DNA of 64,000 nt from Pseudomonas sp. dw_612. GTDB lineage: Bacteria; Pseudomonadota; Gammaproteobacteria; Pseudomonadales; Pseudomonadaceae. The notes under the pieces are model-generated. The model was not told the DNA's origin and searched no databases. It saw only the letters and a program-made list of their open reading frames with translations. Where the stretch lies: the NCBI RefSeq assembly GCF_018449725.1, contig NZ_JAAVVC010000003.1, positions 1-64,000 on the forward strand. The letters run 5' to 3'. Of this stretch, positions 1-9,243 are shown in pieces (the stretch's first letter is position 1; each line of letters opens with the position of its first letter). The position numbers were made by a program, and so were the translations under genes.

Positions 1-83
1 GGCTTTTCTATCAATAACTTGCAGAACGCTGGAAAACAGCCCGATTCCTTCTATAAAGAAGCGCCTCTATATAGATGGAATCC

Positions 84-1304
84 TCAAAGCACCCCAGCCT
101 CCTTGAAAGCCGCCACCACACCGGCGTCCAAACCCAACACCCGCTGCAATACCTCCAGCGTGTGCTCCCCTAATAGAGGAGGCGCATTGCGATATTCCAC
201 AGGCGTCTCGGACAACCGTATCGGACTCGCCACCTGCGGCACCATCCCGGCCAATGCATGAGGCAGCTCTATAGCCAACCCACGCGCCAGCACCTGCGGA
301 TCGGCAAACACCTGCGCCAGATCATTGATCGGCCCACACGGCACGCCCGCCTGCTCCAACTGCACGACCCACTCAGCCGTAGTCTTGAACACCGTCGCTT
401 GGCGAATCAGCGGAATCAATACCGCCCGATTGGCCACCCGCAACTTGTTGGTCGCGAAACGCGGATCATCTGCCCACTGCGACTGACCCGCCACCTCGGC
501 AAACTTGCGGAACTGCCCGTCATTACCCACGGTGAGGATGAAATCACCATCCGCTGTAGGAAAGTCCTGATAAGGCACGATATTCGGATGCGCATTTCCC
601 AGGCGTTTGGGCGCATTGCCCGTCGTCAGGTAGTTCATCGCCTGGTTAGCCAGGCAAGCCACCTGCACATCCAGCAGCGCCATATCGATATGCTGGCCGC
701 CACCGTCATGATCCCGATGCGCCAATGCCGCCAGAATCGCCACCGTCGAATAGAGCCCGGTCAGAATGTCTGTCAGCGCTACGCCGACTTTCACCGGCCC
801 GGCACCCTCATCACCTTCAGGTCGCCCGGTCAGGCTCATCAAGCCGCCCAAGCCCTGGATCATGAAGTCATAACCCGCGCGTTTGGCGTAAGGCCCGGTC
901 TGGCCAAACCCGGTGATCGAGCAATAGATCAGATCCGGATTGATAGCCTTGAGCGATTCATAGTCCAGCCCATAAGCCGCCAGCCCACCGACCTTGAAGT
1001 TCTCGATCAGGATGTCCGACTTCGCCGCCAGATCAAGCACCAGCTTCTGACCTTCAGGCCGAGTGAAGTCGATGGTCACCGATTGCTTGTTGCGATTGGC
1101 CGACAAGTAATAAGCGGCCTCGCTGGTGTTCTCGCCATAGGCGTCTTTAAGGAACGGAGGCCCCCAGGCACGCGTGTCATCGCCATTGCCTGGGCGCTCG
1201 ACCTTGATCACTTCGGCGCCAAGGTCCGCCAGGATCTGTCCGGACCAAGGCCCGGCCAGCACGCGCGATAAATCCAGTACCCGTAGATGCGAAAGCGCGC
1301 CCAT
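84..1304 (-). CDS. gcdG: Family III CoA transferase, probable succinate/glutarate CoA transferase
   Basis: A 406-residue CaiB/BaiF (family III) CoA transferase. It probably moves CoA from succinyl-CoA to glutarate, giving the glutaryl-CoA used by the gene just upstream. The N-terminus (LRVLDLSRVLAGPWSGQIL) is typical of the family. Asp146 in the GYDF motif matches the catalytic aspartate that forms the acyl-aspartyl intermediate. The gene starts 13 bases after the stop of glutaryl-CoA dehydrogenase on the same strand, so the two are probably cotranscribed. The substrate is inferred from this neighbour and from the gcdHG arrangement known in pseudomonads; the fold alone would also fit other acyl-CoA pairs. 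Confidence 0.88.
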   Translation of the reverse strand: MGALSHLRVLDLSRVLAGPWSGQILADLGAEVIKVERPGNGDDTRAWGPPFLKDAYGENTSEAAYYLSANRNKQSVTIDFTRPEGQKLVLDLAAKSDILIENFKVGGLAAYGLDYESLKAINPDLIYCSITGFGQTGPYAKRAGYDFMIQGLGGLMSLTGRPEGDEGAGPVKVGVALTDILTGLYSTVAILAALAHRDHDGGGQHIDMALLDVQVACLANQAMNYLTTGNAPKRLGNAHPNIVPYQDFPTADGDFILTVGNDGQFRKFAEVAGQSQWADDPRFATNKLRVANRAVLIPLIRQATVFKTTAEWVVQLEQAGVPCGPINDLAQVFADPQVLARGLAIELPHALAGMVPQVASPIRLSETPVEYRNAPPLLGEHTLEVLQRVLGLDAGVVAAFKEAGVL

Positions 1305-1317
1305 GGCCGTTCTCCTA

Positions 1318-2499
1318 TTAATAGAACGCCTGGATGCCAGTCTGCGCGCGACCCAGGATCAGCGCGTGCACGTCATGCGTACCTTCGTAGGTGTTCACCA
1401 CTTCCAGGTTGACCAGGTGGCGAGCCACACCGAACTCGTCGGAGATACCGTTGCCACCCAGCATGTCGCGAGCCATGCGCGCGATATCCAGGGATTTGCC
1501 GCAGGAGTTGCGCTTCATCATCGAAGTGATCTCGACCGCCGCAGTGCCTTCATCCTTCATACGCCCCAGACGCAGGCAGCCTTGCAGGGCCAGAGTGATT
1601 TCGGTCTGCATGTCGGCCAGTTTCTTCTGGATCAACTGAGTGGCGGCCAACGGACGACCGAACTGCTGGCGATCCAGCGTGTACTGGCGAGCGGTGTGCC
1701 AGCAGAACTCGGCGGCACCGAGTGCGCCCCAAGAGATGCCATAACGCGCGGAGTTGAGACAGGTAAACGGACCTTTCAGGCCACGGACATCCGGGAAGAT
1801 GTTCTCTTCAGGGACAAACACGTTGTCCATGACGATTTCGCCAGTGATGGACGCACGCAGGCCGACCTTGCCGTGAATCGCCGGAGCGCTCAGGCCTTTC
1901 CAGCCCTTCTCCAGAACGAAACCACGGATATCGCCGGCGTCGTCCTTGCCCCAGACCACGAACACATCGGCGATCGGGCTGTTGGTGATCCACATTTTGC
2001 TGCCAGTCAGGCTGTAGCCGCCTTCCACTTTGCGTGCACGAGTAATCATCGCGCCCGGGTCGGAACCGTGGTTCGGCTCTGTCAGACCGAAGCAACCGAT
2101 CCATTCGCCCGTGGCCAGTTTCGGCAGGTACTTTTGTTTTTGCGCTTCGGTGCCAAATTCATTGATCGGCACCATGACCAGCGAGGACTGCACGCTCATC
2201 ATCGAGCGATAACCGGAATCGACGCGCTCGACTTCACGGGCAATCAGGCCGTAGCTGACATAGTTCAGGCCGCTGCCACCGTATTCCTCAGGAATGGTCG
2301 CACCCAGCAGGCCCACGTCACCCATTTCACGGAAGATCGCGATGTCGGTCTTTTCATGGCGGAAAGCCTCCAGAACACGCGGCGCGAGCTTCTGCTGAGC
2401 GAATTGCTCGGCGGTGTCGCGGATCATGCGTTCTTCTTCGGTGAGCTGTTGATCCAGCAGCAGGGGATCGATCCAGTTGAAGCTAGCTTTACCGCCCAT
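1318..2499 (-). CDS. gcdH: Glutaryl-CoA dehydrogenase
   Basis: A 393-residue acyl-CoA dehydrogenase of the glutaryl-CoA type. It oxidatively decarboxylates glutaryl-CoA to crotonyl-CoA with FAD, in lysine and glutarate breakdown, passing electrons to ETF. The sequence has the three acyl-CoA dehydrogenase domains: an N-terminal helical part with [15 protein letters not shown], a central beta domain with the [12 protein letters not shown] flavin-binding stretch, and a C-terminal helical domain. Glu372 in the TYEGTHDVH motif is the expected catalytic base. It is the first gene of a two-gene operon and diverges from a LysR regulator, as in other pseudomonads. Confidence 0.96.
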   Translation of the reverse strand: MGGKASFNWIDPLLLDQQLTEEERMIRDTAEQFAQQKLAPRVLEAFRHEKTDIAIFREMGDVGLLGATIPEEYGGSGLNYVSYGLIAREVERVDSGYRSMMSVQSSLVMVPINEFGTEAQKQKYLPKLATGEWIGCFGLTEPNHGSDPGAMITRARKVEGGYSLTGSKMWITNSPIADVFVVWGKDDAGDIRGFVLEKGWKGLSAPAIHGKVGLRASITGEIVMDNVFVPEENIFPDVRGLKGPFTCLNSARYGISWGALGAAEFCWHTARQYTLDRQQFGRPLAATQLIQKKLADMQTEITLALQGCLRLGRMKDEGTAAVEITSMMKRNSCGKSLDIARMARDMLGGNGISDEFGVARHLVNLEVVNTYEGTHDVHALILGRAQTGIQAFY

Positions 2500-2656
2500 G
2501 AGTGAGTCCTCTCGAATCGGGTCAAATAACGTGGACTGATCCTAGGCCCGGTTCGTCGTCTCGGCAAACGAGGATTTCGCATACTGTTGTGCTAATTTCT
2601 CACTCCGAAGCATCGCTAAAGGTCATTAATGCGATGTATTAGTGAGGTTCACGTAC
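2500..2656. promoter_or_regulatory. Divergent gcdH/gcdR promoter region with dyad
   Basis: This gap carries the promoters of the dehydrogenase operon (leftward) and of the LysR regulator (rightward). An imperfect dyad lies at about 2612-2635: ATCGCTAA, six bases, then TTAATGCGAT. It has the AT-containing, interrupted form typical of LysR operators. Binding by the adjacent regulator is inferred. Confidence 0.5.
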
Positions 2657-3556
2657 ATGCGCAGGAAAATCCCCAGTACAACCGCCCTGATCAGCTTCGA
2701 AGCGGCAGCGCGTCACGAGAGCTTTACCAAGGCCGCCCAGGAACTTTCCCTCACCCAAGGTGCAATTTGCCGACAGATCGCCAGCCTTGAGGAGTTCCTC
2801 AGTGTCGAACTGTTCCGACGCTCACGCCGCGGCGTGAAGCTGACAGAAGCCGGACTTTCCTACAGTCGTCGCGTCGCTACGCAACTCGACGCCGTGGAAC
2901 GGGACACGCTGTCAGTGATGGGTCAGCAAGGCGCCAATGTCATCGAGCTGGCGGTGGTGCCGACTTTTGGCACCCAATGGCTGTTGCCGCGACTGAAAGA
3001 CTTCCAGCAAAAACACCCGGAAGTCACGGTTAACCTCACTAACCGCACACGCCCATTTCTGTTCGCCGACACCGAGTTTGATGCCGCGATCTATTTCGGC
3101 GACGCGGACTGGTCGGGTACCGAATCCCACAGGCTGATGGGTGAAAACCCGATGCCGGTGTGCAGCCCCGCCCTACTGGGTAAAAAGACACATCTGACAC
3201 CCGCTCAAATCGCGGAATTGCCCCTGCTGCAACAGACAACCCGCCCGTACGCGTGGCGCCAATGGTTCAACTCGCAGAACCTGAATATCCCGCGCGACAT
3301 GACAGGCCCGCGTTACGAGCTATTCTCCATGCTCGCCCAGGCGGCCATGCACGACATGGGGATCGCACTGATTCCGCCGTTCCTGATTCAACGTGAACTG
3401 GCGGAGAAGCGCCTGGTGATTGCCAACGCTCAGGCTCTGTCGAGCATCAAGGCTTATTACTTGATGATTCCTGAGCGAAAGGTCGAATCGGCGTCTTTAA
3501 GAGCTTTTCGGGATTGGCTGGTCAACCAGGCGCACAGCTACAGCCTCGAAGGATAA
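2657..3556 (+). CDS. gcdR: LysR-family regulator of glutarate catabolism
   Basis: A LysR-type transcriptional regulator of 299 residues. The winged helix-turn-helix is at about residues 5-65 (FTKAAQELSLTQGAICRQI) and is followed by a linker helix and a type 2 periplasmic-binding-like effector domain. It is divergent from gcdH and probably activates it in response to glutarate or a derivative. I chose the ATG at 2657 because GTGAGG lies about nine bases upstream; an in-frame GTG at 2642 would add five residues and has no ribosome binding site of its own. The same gene order is known in P. aeruginosa and P. putida. Confidence 0.85.
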   Translation: MRRKIPSTTALISFEAAARHESFTKAAQELSLTQGAICRQIASLEEFLSVELFRRSRRGVKLTEAGLSYSRRVATQLDAVERDTLSVMGQQGANVIELAVVPTFGTQWLLPRLKDFQQKHPEVTVNLTNRTRPFLFADTEFDAAIYFGDADWSGTESHRLMGENPMPVCSPALLGKKTHLTPAQIAELPLLQQTTRPYAWRQWFNSQNLNIPRDMTGPRYELFSMLAQAAMHDMGIALIPPFLIQRELAEKRLVIANAQALSSIKAYYLMIPERKVESASLRAFRDWLVNQAHSYSLEG

Positions 3557-3991
3557 AGGCTTTAGCCAATTAACTGACCTCGTAGTCAGCAAAACAAAAA
3601 CACTACAGATATAAGTATTTGTCGCATATTCGTAGACTGTACTGACATGCAGTACAAACGTCCCACAAGTGCCTGAAATCGTGGCCTTGAGCCTCTATTT
3701 CGAAGCAATGACCACTCATTCACAACGCCGATGTGTAAATTGTTGAATTTCGACCAGAATCCTTACAAGGCACGGCCTGCAAGGGATTGAACCGGCTAGT
3801 TGCGACATTCGGTCACGGGGTGACTTGTAGTTAATTTTCCGTCACCCGTCATAATCCCTTGAAGGGCACAAAGTTCGCCTGCAAAATGCCGCGCCCCGCC
3901 CTGATTTGGCGGGATCGTGCTGATCGGCCGCCCCAGCCGCACCATCCGAAGTGCCTGGGTTTACTCAATAAGATCACGCAGGAGATTTGAC
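3557..3991. other. Intergenic region upstream of pntAA with two palindromes
   Basis: A 435-base gap without a credible gene. It holds a perfect inverted repeat at 3638-3656 (TGTACTG, ACATG, CAGTACA) and a second short dyad at 3812-3824 (GTCACGGGGTGAC), with a further GTCACCC at 3841. The pnt promoter must lie here; CATAAT at 3850 is a possible -10 element. The first palindrome shares its core with the motif repeated around 8.6-9.3 kb. Confidence 0.5.
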
Positions 3992-5113
3992 GTGCACATT
4001 GGTGTTCCTCTCGAAACCCAGACGGGTGAAACACGGGTTGCTGCAACCCCGGAAACCATCAAAAAGCTGATCGGCCAGGGTCATAAGGTCACTGTACAAA
4101 GCGGCGCCGGGGTAAAAGCCAGCGTTGTCGACAGTGCCTATGAAGCGGCAGGCGCAACCATTGGCAGCGTCAACGATGCCTTTGGTGCCGAGCTGATTCT
4201 CAAGGTGGTCGCCCCCAGCGACAGCGAGCTGACTCTGATCAAGAGCGGCACCGTCGTCGTCGGCATGCTCAACCCGTTCAACAATGAAACCATCGCCAAA
4301 CTCGCCGAGTGCGGCATTACCGCGTTTGCGCTGGAAGCCGCGCCGCGCACCTCCCGCGCTCAAAGCCTGGATGTGCTGTCTTCTCAAGCGAACATTGCCG
4401 GTTACAAATCCGTGCTGCTGGCTGCCCACTACTATCCACGCTTCATGCCGATGCTGATGACGGCGGCAGGCACCGTGAAAGCGGCGCGCGTGCTGATTCT
4501 CGGCGCCGGTGTAGCCGGTTTGCAGGCGATCGCCACGGCGAAACGTCTGGGGGCGGTGATCGAAGCGTCTGACGTGCGTCCTGCGGTTAAAGAGCAGATC
4601 GAATCCCTCGGCGCCAAGTTCGTTGACGTGCCTTACGAGACCGATGAAGAGCGTGAATGCGCCGTCGGTGTCGGCGGTTACGCGCGACCAATGCCCGCTA
4701 GCTGGATGCAGCGCCAGGCCCTGGCCGTGCACGAACGCGCCAAGCAAGCCGACATTGTCATCACCACCGCACTGATCCCGGGCCGTAAGGCGCCGACGCT
4801 GTTGAGCGCGGAAACCGTGGCGCAAATGAAGCCAGGCTCGGTGGTCATCGACCTCGCCGCAGCCCAGGGCGGCAACTGCCCGCTGACCGTGGCCGACCAA
4901 GTGGTTGTCGAGAATGGCGTGACCATTTGCGGCCCGACCAACCTGGCCGGAGAAGTCGCGGCAGACGCATCGGCGCTGTACGCCCGTAACTTGCTGGACT
5001 TCCTGAAGCTGGTCTTCAACAAAGAAGGTCAGTTCGAGATCAACCTCGAAGACGACATCGTCGCCGCGTGCCTGATGTGCCGCGACGGCCAAGTCATCCG
5101 CAAAAACGCCTAA
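3992..5113 (+). CDS. pntAA: Proton-translocating NAD(P) transhydrogenase, subunit alpha part 1
   Basis: The NAD(H)-binding subunit (domain I) of proton-translocating transhydrogenase, 373 residues. The enzyme uses the proton gradient to reduce NADP+ with NADH. The N-terminal alanine dehydrogenase-like domain begins VHIGVPLETQTGETRVAATPE, and the Rossmann nucleotide site is VLILGAGVAGLQAIATAKRLGA. The start is the GTG at 3992, preceded by AGGAG at 3979-3983; an upstream in-frame start at 3917 has no ribosome binding site and adds a non-conserved stretch. The alpha subunit is split into two genes here, as in Rhodospirillum and other pseudomonads. It is first in a three-gene operon. Confidence 0.95.
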   Translation: MHIGVPLETQTGETRVAATPETIKKLIGQGHKVTVQSGAGVKASVVDSAYEAAGATIGSVNDAFGAELILKVVAPSDSELTLIKSGTVVVGMLNPFNNETIAKLAECGITAFALEAAPRTSRAQSLDVLSSQANIAGYKSVLLAAHYYPRFMPMLMTAAGTVKAARVLILGAGVAGLQAIATAKRLGAVIEASDVRPAVKEQIESLGAKFVDVPYETDEERECAVGVGGYARPMPASWMQRQALAVHERAKQADIVITTALIPGRKAPTLLSAETVAQMKPGSVVIDLAAAQGGNCPLTVADQVVVENGVTICGPTNLAGEVAADASALYARNLLDFLKLVFNKEGQFEINLEDDIVAACLMCRDGQVIRKNA

Positions 5114-5128
5114 GCAGGGATTCAGACG

Positions 5129-5452
5129 ATGGAAGAGCTTATCTCCCCCGGTATCTACAACCTGATCATCTTCGTGCTGGCGATTTATGTCGGTTATCAC
5201 GTGGTCTGGAACGTTACACCTGCGCTGCACACTCCATTGATGGCGGTGACCAACGCGATCTCGGCGATCGTGATCGTCGGCGCCATGCTCGCCGCAGCGT
5301 TGACCGTCACGCCACTGGGCAAGACCATGGGCACCCTCGCGGTGGCCCTGGCGGCGGTGAACGTGTTTGGTGGCTTCCTGGTTACCCGCAGGATGCTTGA
5401 GATGTTCAAGAAAAAAGCCCCGAAAGTCGTAAAAGAAGAGGCGCCTAAGTAA
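5129..5452 (+). CDS. pntAB: NAD(P) transhydrogenase, subunit alpha part 2
   Basis: The short membrane part of the alpha subunit, 107 residues with three to four hydrophobic segments (about 8-26, 35-55 and 62-82) and a lysine-rich cytoplasmic tail ([15 protein letters not shown]). It supplies some of the transmembrane helices of the proton channel (domain II). It lies 15 bases after pntAA, and its TAA stop shares one base with the ATG of pntB, so the operon is tightly coupled. Confidence 0.94.
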   Translation: MEELISPGIYNLIIFVLAIYVGYHVVWNVTPALHTPLMAVTNAISAIVIVGAMLAAALTVTPLGKTMGTLAVALAAVNVFGGFLVTRRMLEMFKKKAPKVVKEEAPK

Positions 5453-6888
5453 TGAGCATGAATCTTGTCACGACGCTCTACTTGATCGCGTCGATCTGCT
5501 TTATCCAGGCCCTCAAAGGCCTGTCGCACCCGACCACGTCCCGGCGCGGCAACGTGTACGGCATGCTCGGCATGGCGTTGGCGATCCTCACCACCGTCGG
5601 CCTCATTTATAAGCTGGGCGCCGAGCTGGCGACGGCGGGTATTGGCTACGTCATCGTTGGCTTGCTGGTCGGCGGCACCGCCGGTTCGATCATGGCCAAG
5701 CGCGTTGAAATGACCAAGATGCCGGAACTGGTCGCCTTCATGCACAGCATGATCGGCATGGCGGCGGTGTTCATTGCGATCGCTGCGGTGGTTGAGCCGC
5801 AGTCGCTGGGCATCGTCAAGCAACTGGGGGATCCGATTCCTGCCGGCAACCGCTTGGAACTGTTCCTTGGCGCGGCCATCGGCGCAATCACCTTCTCCGG
5901 TTCGGTGATCGCGTTCGGCAAGCTGTCGGGCAAGTACAAGTTCCGCCTGTTTCAGGGCGCACCGGTACAGTTCGGTGGCCAACACAAGCTGAACCTGCTG
6001 CTGGGCCTGGCGACGCTGGCGCTGGGCATCACCTTCATGCTGACCGGCAATCTCAGTGCCTTCGCGCTGATGCTGGCCCTGGCCTTCGTGCTGGGCGTGC
6101 TGATCATCATCCCGATCGGCGGCGCGGACATGCCGGTCGTGGTGTCGATGCTCAACAGCTATTCCGGCTGGGCAGCGGCGGGGATCGGCTTCTCGCTGAA
6201 CAACTCGATGCTGATCATTGCCGGTTCGCTGGTGGGTTCGTCCGGTGCGATCCTCTCGTACATCATGTGCAAGGCGATGAACCGCTCCTTCTTTAATGTA
6301 TTGCTCGGCGGCTTCGGCAATACGGCGGATGCGGCCGGTCCTGCTGGTTCGAAAGAAGCCCGTCCGGTGAAATCCGGTTCGGCTGACGACGCAACCTTCC
6401 TGCTGACCAACGCCGACACCGTGATCATTGTTCCGGGCTACGGTCTGGCAGTAGCGCGAGCCCAGCATGCGCTGAAAGAGCTGACCGAGAAGCTGACCCA
6501 TCGCGGCGTGACCGTGAAGTACGCGATCCACCCGGTGGCCGGTCGGATGCCTGGCCACATGAACGTATTGCTGGCCGAGGCCGAAGTGCCCTACGACCAG
6601 GTGTTCGAGATGGAAGACATCAACTCCGAGTTCGGCCAGGCCGACGTGGTACTGGTGTTGGGCGCCAACGACGTGGTCAACCCGGCGGCCAAGAACGATC
6701 CGAAGTCGCCGATTGCCGGCATGCCGATTCTCGAAGCGTTCAAGGCCAAGACCATCATCGTCAACAAGCGCTCGATGGCCAGCGGCTATGCCGGTCTGGA
6801 CAACGAACTGTTCTACCTCGACAAAACCATGATGGTCTTCGGCGACGCCAAAAAGGTCATTGAAGACATGGTCAAAGCCGTCGAGTAA
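5452..6888 (+). CDS. pntB: NAD(P) transhydrogenase, beta subunit
   Basis: The beta subunit of transhydrogenase, 478 residues. The first 270 or so form the transmembrane helices that conduct protons. The C-terminal soluble domain III binds NADP(H), with the conserved GYGLAVARAQHAL and HPVAGRMPGHMNVLLAEA motifs. It is the last gene of the operon and is followed within 25 bases by a strong intrinsic terminator. Length and sequence match the family fully. Confidence 0.97.
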   Translation: MSMNLVTTLYLIASICFIQALKGLSHPTTSRRGNVYGMLGMALAILTTVGLIYKLGAELATAGIGYVIVGLLVGGTAGSIMAKRVEMTKMPELVAFMHSMIGMAAVFIAIAAVVEPQSLGIVKQLGDPIPAGNRLELFLGAAIGAITFSGSVIAFGKLSGKYKFRLFQGAPVQFGGQHKLNLLLGLATLALGITFMLTGNLSAFALMLALAFVLGVLIIIPIGGADMPVVVSMLNSYSGWAAAGIGFSLNNSMLIIAGSLVGSSGAILSYIMCKAMNRSFFNVLLGGFGNTADAAGPAGSKEARPVKSGSADDATFLLTNADTVIIVPGYGLAVARAQHALKELTEKLTHRGVTVKYAIHPVAGRMPGHMNVLLAEAEVPYDQVFEMEDINSEFGQADVVLVLGANDVVNPAAKNDPKSPIAGMPILEAFKAKTIIVNKRSMASGYAGLDNELFYLDKTMMVFGDAKKVIEDMVKAVE

Positions 6889-6910
6889 AACCTGCTCCAA
6901 CGCAATACCC

Positions 6911-6945
6911 AAAACCTCAGCCTTTAGTAGGCTGGGGTTTTTTTA
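6911..6945 (+). terminator. Intrinsic terminator of the pnt operon
   Basis: An 11-base stem (AAACCTCAGCC paired with GGCTGGGGTTT, one G-U pair) with a 7-base loop, followed by a run of T. It lies 22 bases after the pntB stop. Confidence 0.92.
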
Positions 6946-7068
6946 TTCCCCGTGAAACCCGACCAAAGGCTCTAAATCAGGGCTCGGCATTCGACCATGG
7001 TAGCGGGACGGATTTTTTTCAAGTCACTAGACTGCACACCTTGCTTCCGTTGCCCGAGATAACAATCC

Positions 7069-8562
7069 ATGTACCGTGATCGTATTCGCTTGCCCTCGTT
7101 GTTGGATAAGGTGATGAGCGCCGCTGACGCTGCCGCTCTGATTGAGGACGGCATGACCGTCGGCATGAGCGGTTTCACCCGCGCCGGTGAAGCCAAGGCT
7201 GTGCCCCACGCATTAGCCGAGCGCGCCAAAATCACTCCGTTGAAAATCACCCTGATGACCGGCGCGAGCCTGGGCAACGACCTCGATAAACAACTGACCG
7301 AGGCGGGCGTGCTGTCACGCCGCATGCCGTTCCAGGTCGATAGCACCCTGCGCAAGGCGATCAACGCCGGTGAAGTCATGTTCATCGACCAGCACTTGTC
7401 GGAAACCGTAGAGATGCTGCGCAACCAGCAACTCACGCGCCCGGACATCGCGGTGATTGAAGCCGTGGCGATCACCGAGCAGGGCCATATCGTGCCGACC
7501 ACGTCGGTGGGTAACTCGGCCAGCTTCGCGATCTTCGCCAAGCGCGTCATCGTCGAGATCAACATGGCGCACAACCCGAATCTCGAAGGGTTGCATGACA
7601 TCTATATCCCGACCTACCGCCCGACCCGCACGCCAATTCCATTGGTAAAGGTCGACGATCGCATTGGCAGCGCCGCCATTCCGATCCCGCCGGAAAAGAT
7701 CGTCGCGATCGTGATCACCAATCAATCCGACTCGCCGTCCACCGTACTGCCGCCGGACACCGACACCCAGGCCATCGCCGATCACCTGATCGACTTCTTC
7801 AAGCAGGAAGTGGCTGCCGGGCGCATGACCAACAAGCTCGGCCCGTTGCAGGCCGGGATCGGCACCATCGCCAACTCGGTGATGTGCGGCTTGATCGACT
7901 CGCCGTTCGAAGACCTGACCATGTATTCCGAAGTGTTGCAGGATTCGACCTTCGACCTGATCGACGCTGGCAAACTGAGCTTTGCCTCGGGCAGTTCGAT
8001 CACGCTGTCCGCCCGGCGCAATGCCGATGTGTTTGGCAACCTGGAGCATTACAAAGACAAGCTTGTGCTGCGCCCTCAGGAAATCTCCAACCATCCGGAA
8101 GTGGTTCGACGCCTGGGCATCATAGCCGTCAATACCGCGCTGGAATTCGATCTGTACGGCAACGTCAACTCCACTCACGTCTGCGGCACGCGGATGATGA
8201 ACGGCATCGGCGGTTCAGGGGACTTCGCGCGCAATGCGCACCTGTCGATCTTTGTAACCAAATCGATTGCCAAGGGTGGCGCGATTTCCAGCGTGGTGCC
8301 GATGGTCAGCCATGTCGACCATACCGAACATGACGTCGACATTCTGGTGACCGAGATCGGCCTGGCTGACCTGCGTGGCCTGGCGCCGCGGGAACGGGCG
8401 CGGGTGGTCATCGACAACTGTGTGCATCCGGACTATCGCGAAGCCCTGAATGACTACTTCACAGCGGCCTGCGCGCTCGGCGGTCACACCCCGCACATCC
8501 TGCGTGATGCACTGAGCTGGCACATTAATCTGGAAGAAACCGGGCGGATGCTGGCAGTCTGA
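7069..8562 (+). CDS. Succinate:acetate-type CoA transferase / acetyl-CoA hydrolase family
   Basis: A 497-residue member of the acetyl-CoA hydrolase/transferase family (class I CoA transferases), closest in appearance to the succinate CoA transferases (YgfH/AarC/Cat1 group). It moves CoA between succinyl-CoA and acetate or propionate. Glu288 in TMYSEVLQD is the expected catalytic glutamate that carries CoA as a thioester. The glycine-rich motif NGIGGSGDFARNA near residue 380 belongs to the CoA site. It stands alone, after the pnt terminator, and a long perfect hairpin follows its stop. Hydrolase rather than transferase activity cannot be excluded from sequence. Confidence 0.9.
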   Translation: MYRDRIRLPSLLDKVMSAADAAALIEDGMTVGMSGFTRAGEAKAVPHALAERAKITPLKITLMTGASLGNDLDKQLTEAGVLSRRMPFQVDSTLRKAINAGEVMFIDQHLSETVEMLRNQQLTRPDIAVIEAVAITEQGHIVPTTSVGNSASFAIFAKRVIVEINMAHNPNLEGLHDIYIPTYRPTRTPIPLVKVDDRIGSAAIPIPPEKIVAIVITNQSDSPSTVLPPDTDTQAIADHLIDFFKQEVAAGRMTNKLGPLQAGIGTIANSVMCGLIDSPFEDLTMYSEVLQDSTFDLIDAGKLSFASGSSITLSARRNADVFGNLEHYKDKLVLRPQEISNHPEVVRRLGIIAVNTALEFDLYGNVNSTHVCGTRMMNGIGGSGDFARNAHLSIFVTKSIAKGGAISSVVPMVSHVDHTEHDVDILVTEIGLADLRGLAPRERARVVIDNCVHPDYREALNDYFTAACALGGHTPHILRDALSWHINLEETGRMLAV

Positions 8563-8575
8563 TTGGCATCAATAA

Positions 8576-8605
8576 CAGCTGACGCAAGAACAGTTGCGTC
8601 AGCTG
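8576..8605 (+). terminator. Perfect 12-base hairpin after the CoA transferase
   Basis: CAGCTGACGCAA, a 6-base loop, then TTGCGTCAGCTG: a perfect 12-base stem starting 14 bases after the CoA transferase stop. No T-run follows, so it may be an mRNA-stabilising hairpin or a factor-dependent terminator rather than an intrinsic terminator. Confidence 0.55.
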
Positions 8606-8643
8606 ATGCTTGCAACACCCACCCCTGTCGAAAACTGTACTGC

Positions 8644-8652
8644 TGTACTGGT
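8644..8652 (-). promoter_or_regulatory. ACCAGTACA motif, copy 1
   Basis: TGTACTGGT, the reverse complement of ACCAGTACA. It follows ACTGTACTG at 8634-8642 directly, so two sites lie in tandem. Probable binding site of an unidentified regulator. Confidence 0.5.
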
Positions 8653-8741
8653 CTTTTCCTACCGTATTTACCTACATTTCCGAGGTCATCTGTCGAAAAT
8701 GCACTCTATTGGTGCCGACAGGTACAGTTGCCTCAATTTAG

Positions 8742-8750
8742 ACCAGTACA
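8742..8750 (+). promoter_or_regulatory. ACCAGTACA motif, copy 2
   Basis: An exact copy of the 9-base motif, 132 bases upstream of the DUF1127 start. Confidence 0.5.
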
Positions 8751-8881
8751 CCCCCTATAAACAGTTAACTGGTCCCTCACAATACAAGTGAACTGTATCT
8801 AGGGAGACTGGCCAAACGAGAGGATCATTTGCATCAGTTAAACCACTACCTAATCCCGCCACAAGCGGAAGGATGTCAACC

Positions 8882-9097
8882 ATGGAACGTACACTCAGTT
8901 CCGAACTGTTCTTCGAAGATACTGCTGCAAAAACCCAGGCTTCCATGCCTCTTCGCGTTATCGCCAACCTGATGTTGTGGCAGCGCCGCATTACCAGCCG
9001 CCATCAATTGGCTCGTCTGGATTCGCGTCTGCTGGCTGATGCCGGGATTAGCGAAGCACAACGTTACGAAGAGCTGAGCAAGCCGTTCTGGCGCTAA
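8882..9097 (+). CDS. DUF1127 small protein
   Basis: A 71-residue protein whose C-terminal half is a DUF1127 domain (LARLDSRLLADAGISEAQRYEELSKPFWR), a short arginine-rich helical module found in many proteobacterial stress or nutrient-response proteins. In other bacteria, short DUF1127 proteins bind RNA or adjust phosphate and RNA metabolism; the role here is unknown. I chose the ATG at 8882 because GGAAGGA lies eight bases upstream; the earlier in-frame ATG at 8873 overlaps that site. Its promoter region holds several ACCAGTACA-type sites, and a terminator follows. Confidence 0.85.
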   Translation: MERTLSSELFFEDTAAKTQASMPLRVIANLMLWQRRITSRHQLARLDSRLLADAGISEAQRYEELSKPFWR

Positions 9098-9155
9098 GTA
9101 GCGTCGCTGGCTCTGACCTGTAGGGTCCACCGCCAGCAACCCGAATTGAACAAAC

Positions 9156-9189
9156 AAGACCCGTCGTGGGAAACCACGGCGGGTTTTGT
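9156..9189 (+). terminator. Intrinsic terminator after the DUF1127 gene
   Basis: ACCCGTCGTGG, loop GAAA, CCACGGCGGGT followed by TTTTG: an 11-base stem with one mismatch. It closes the monocistronic DUF1127 unit. Confidence 0.88.
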
Positions 9190-9213
9190 CGTATCAGGAC
9201 CATAAAAAATCAT

Positions 9214-9222
9214 ACCAGTACA
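9214..9222 (+). promoter_or_regulatory. ACCAGTACA motif, copy 3
   Basis: An exact copy of the motif, extended here to ACCAGTACAGT, in the region upstream of the first DUF2388 gene. Confidence 0.5.
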
Positions 9223-9243
9223 GTTTTTACATAATAGAAAACA

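Larger units (their letters stand above)
8563..8881. other. Intergenic region with repeated ACTGTACTGGT-like motifs
   Basis: A 319-base region without a credible gene. It begins with a perfect 12-base hairpin. It then carries ACTGTACTG at 8634-8642, TGTACTGGT at 8644-8652, ACCAGTACA at 8742-8750 and related half-sites (GGTACAG at 8721, AACTGG at 8767). These look like repeated operator sites upstream of the DUF1127 gene. Confidence 0.6.

Noticed and set aside
258..1271. Long open frame opposite the CoA transferase gene
   Set aside because: It is a mirror frame of a well-supported gene, with a low-complexity Arg/His-rich product typical of antisense frames in GC-rich DNA.
5197..6912. 571-codon open frame opposite pntB and pntAB
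   Set aside because: Antisense to conserved genes; product rich in His, Arg and Gln without domains.
8563..8760. 65-codon frames between the CoA transferase and the DUF1127 gene
   Set aside because: No ribosome binding site and no conserved sequence; the region is better explained as regulatory DNA with repeated motifs.
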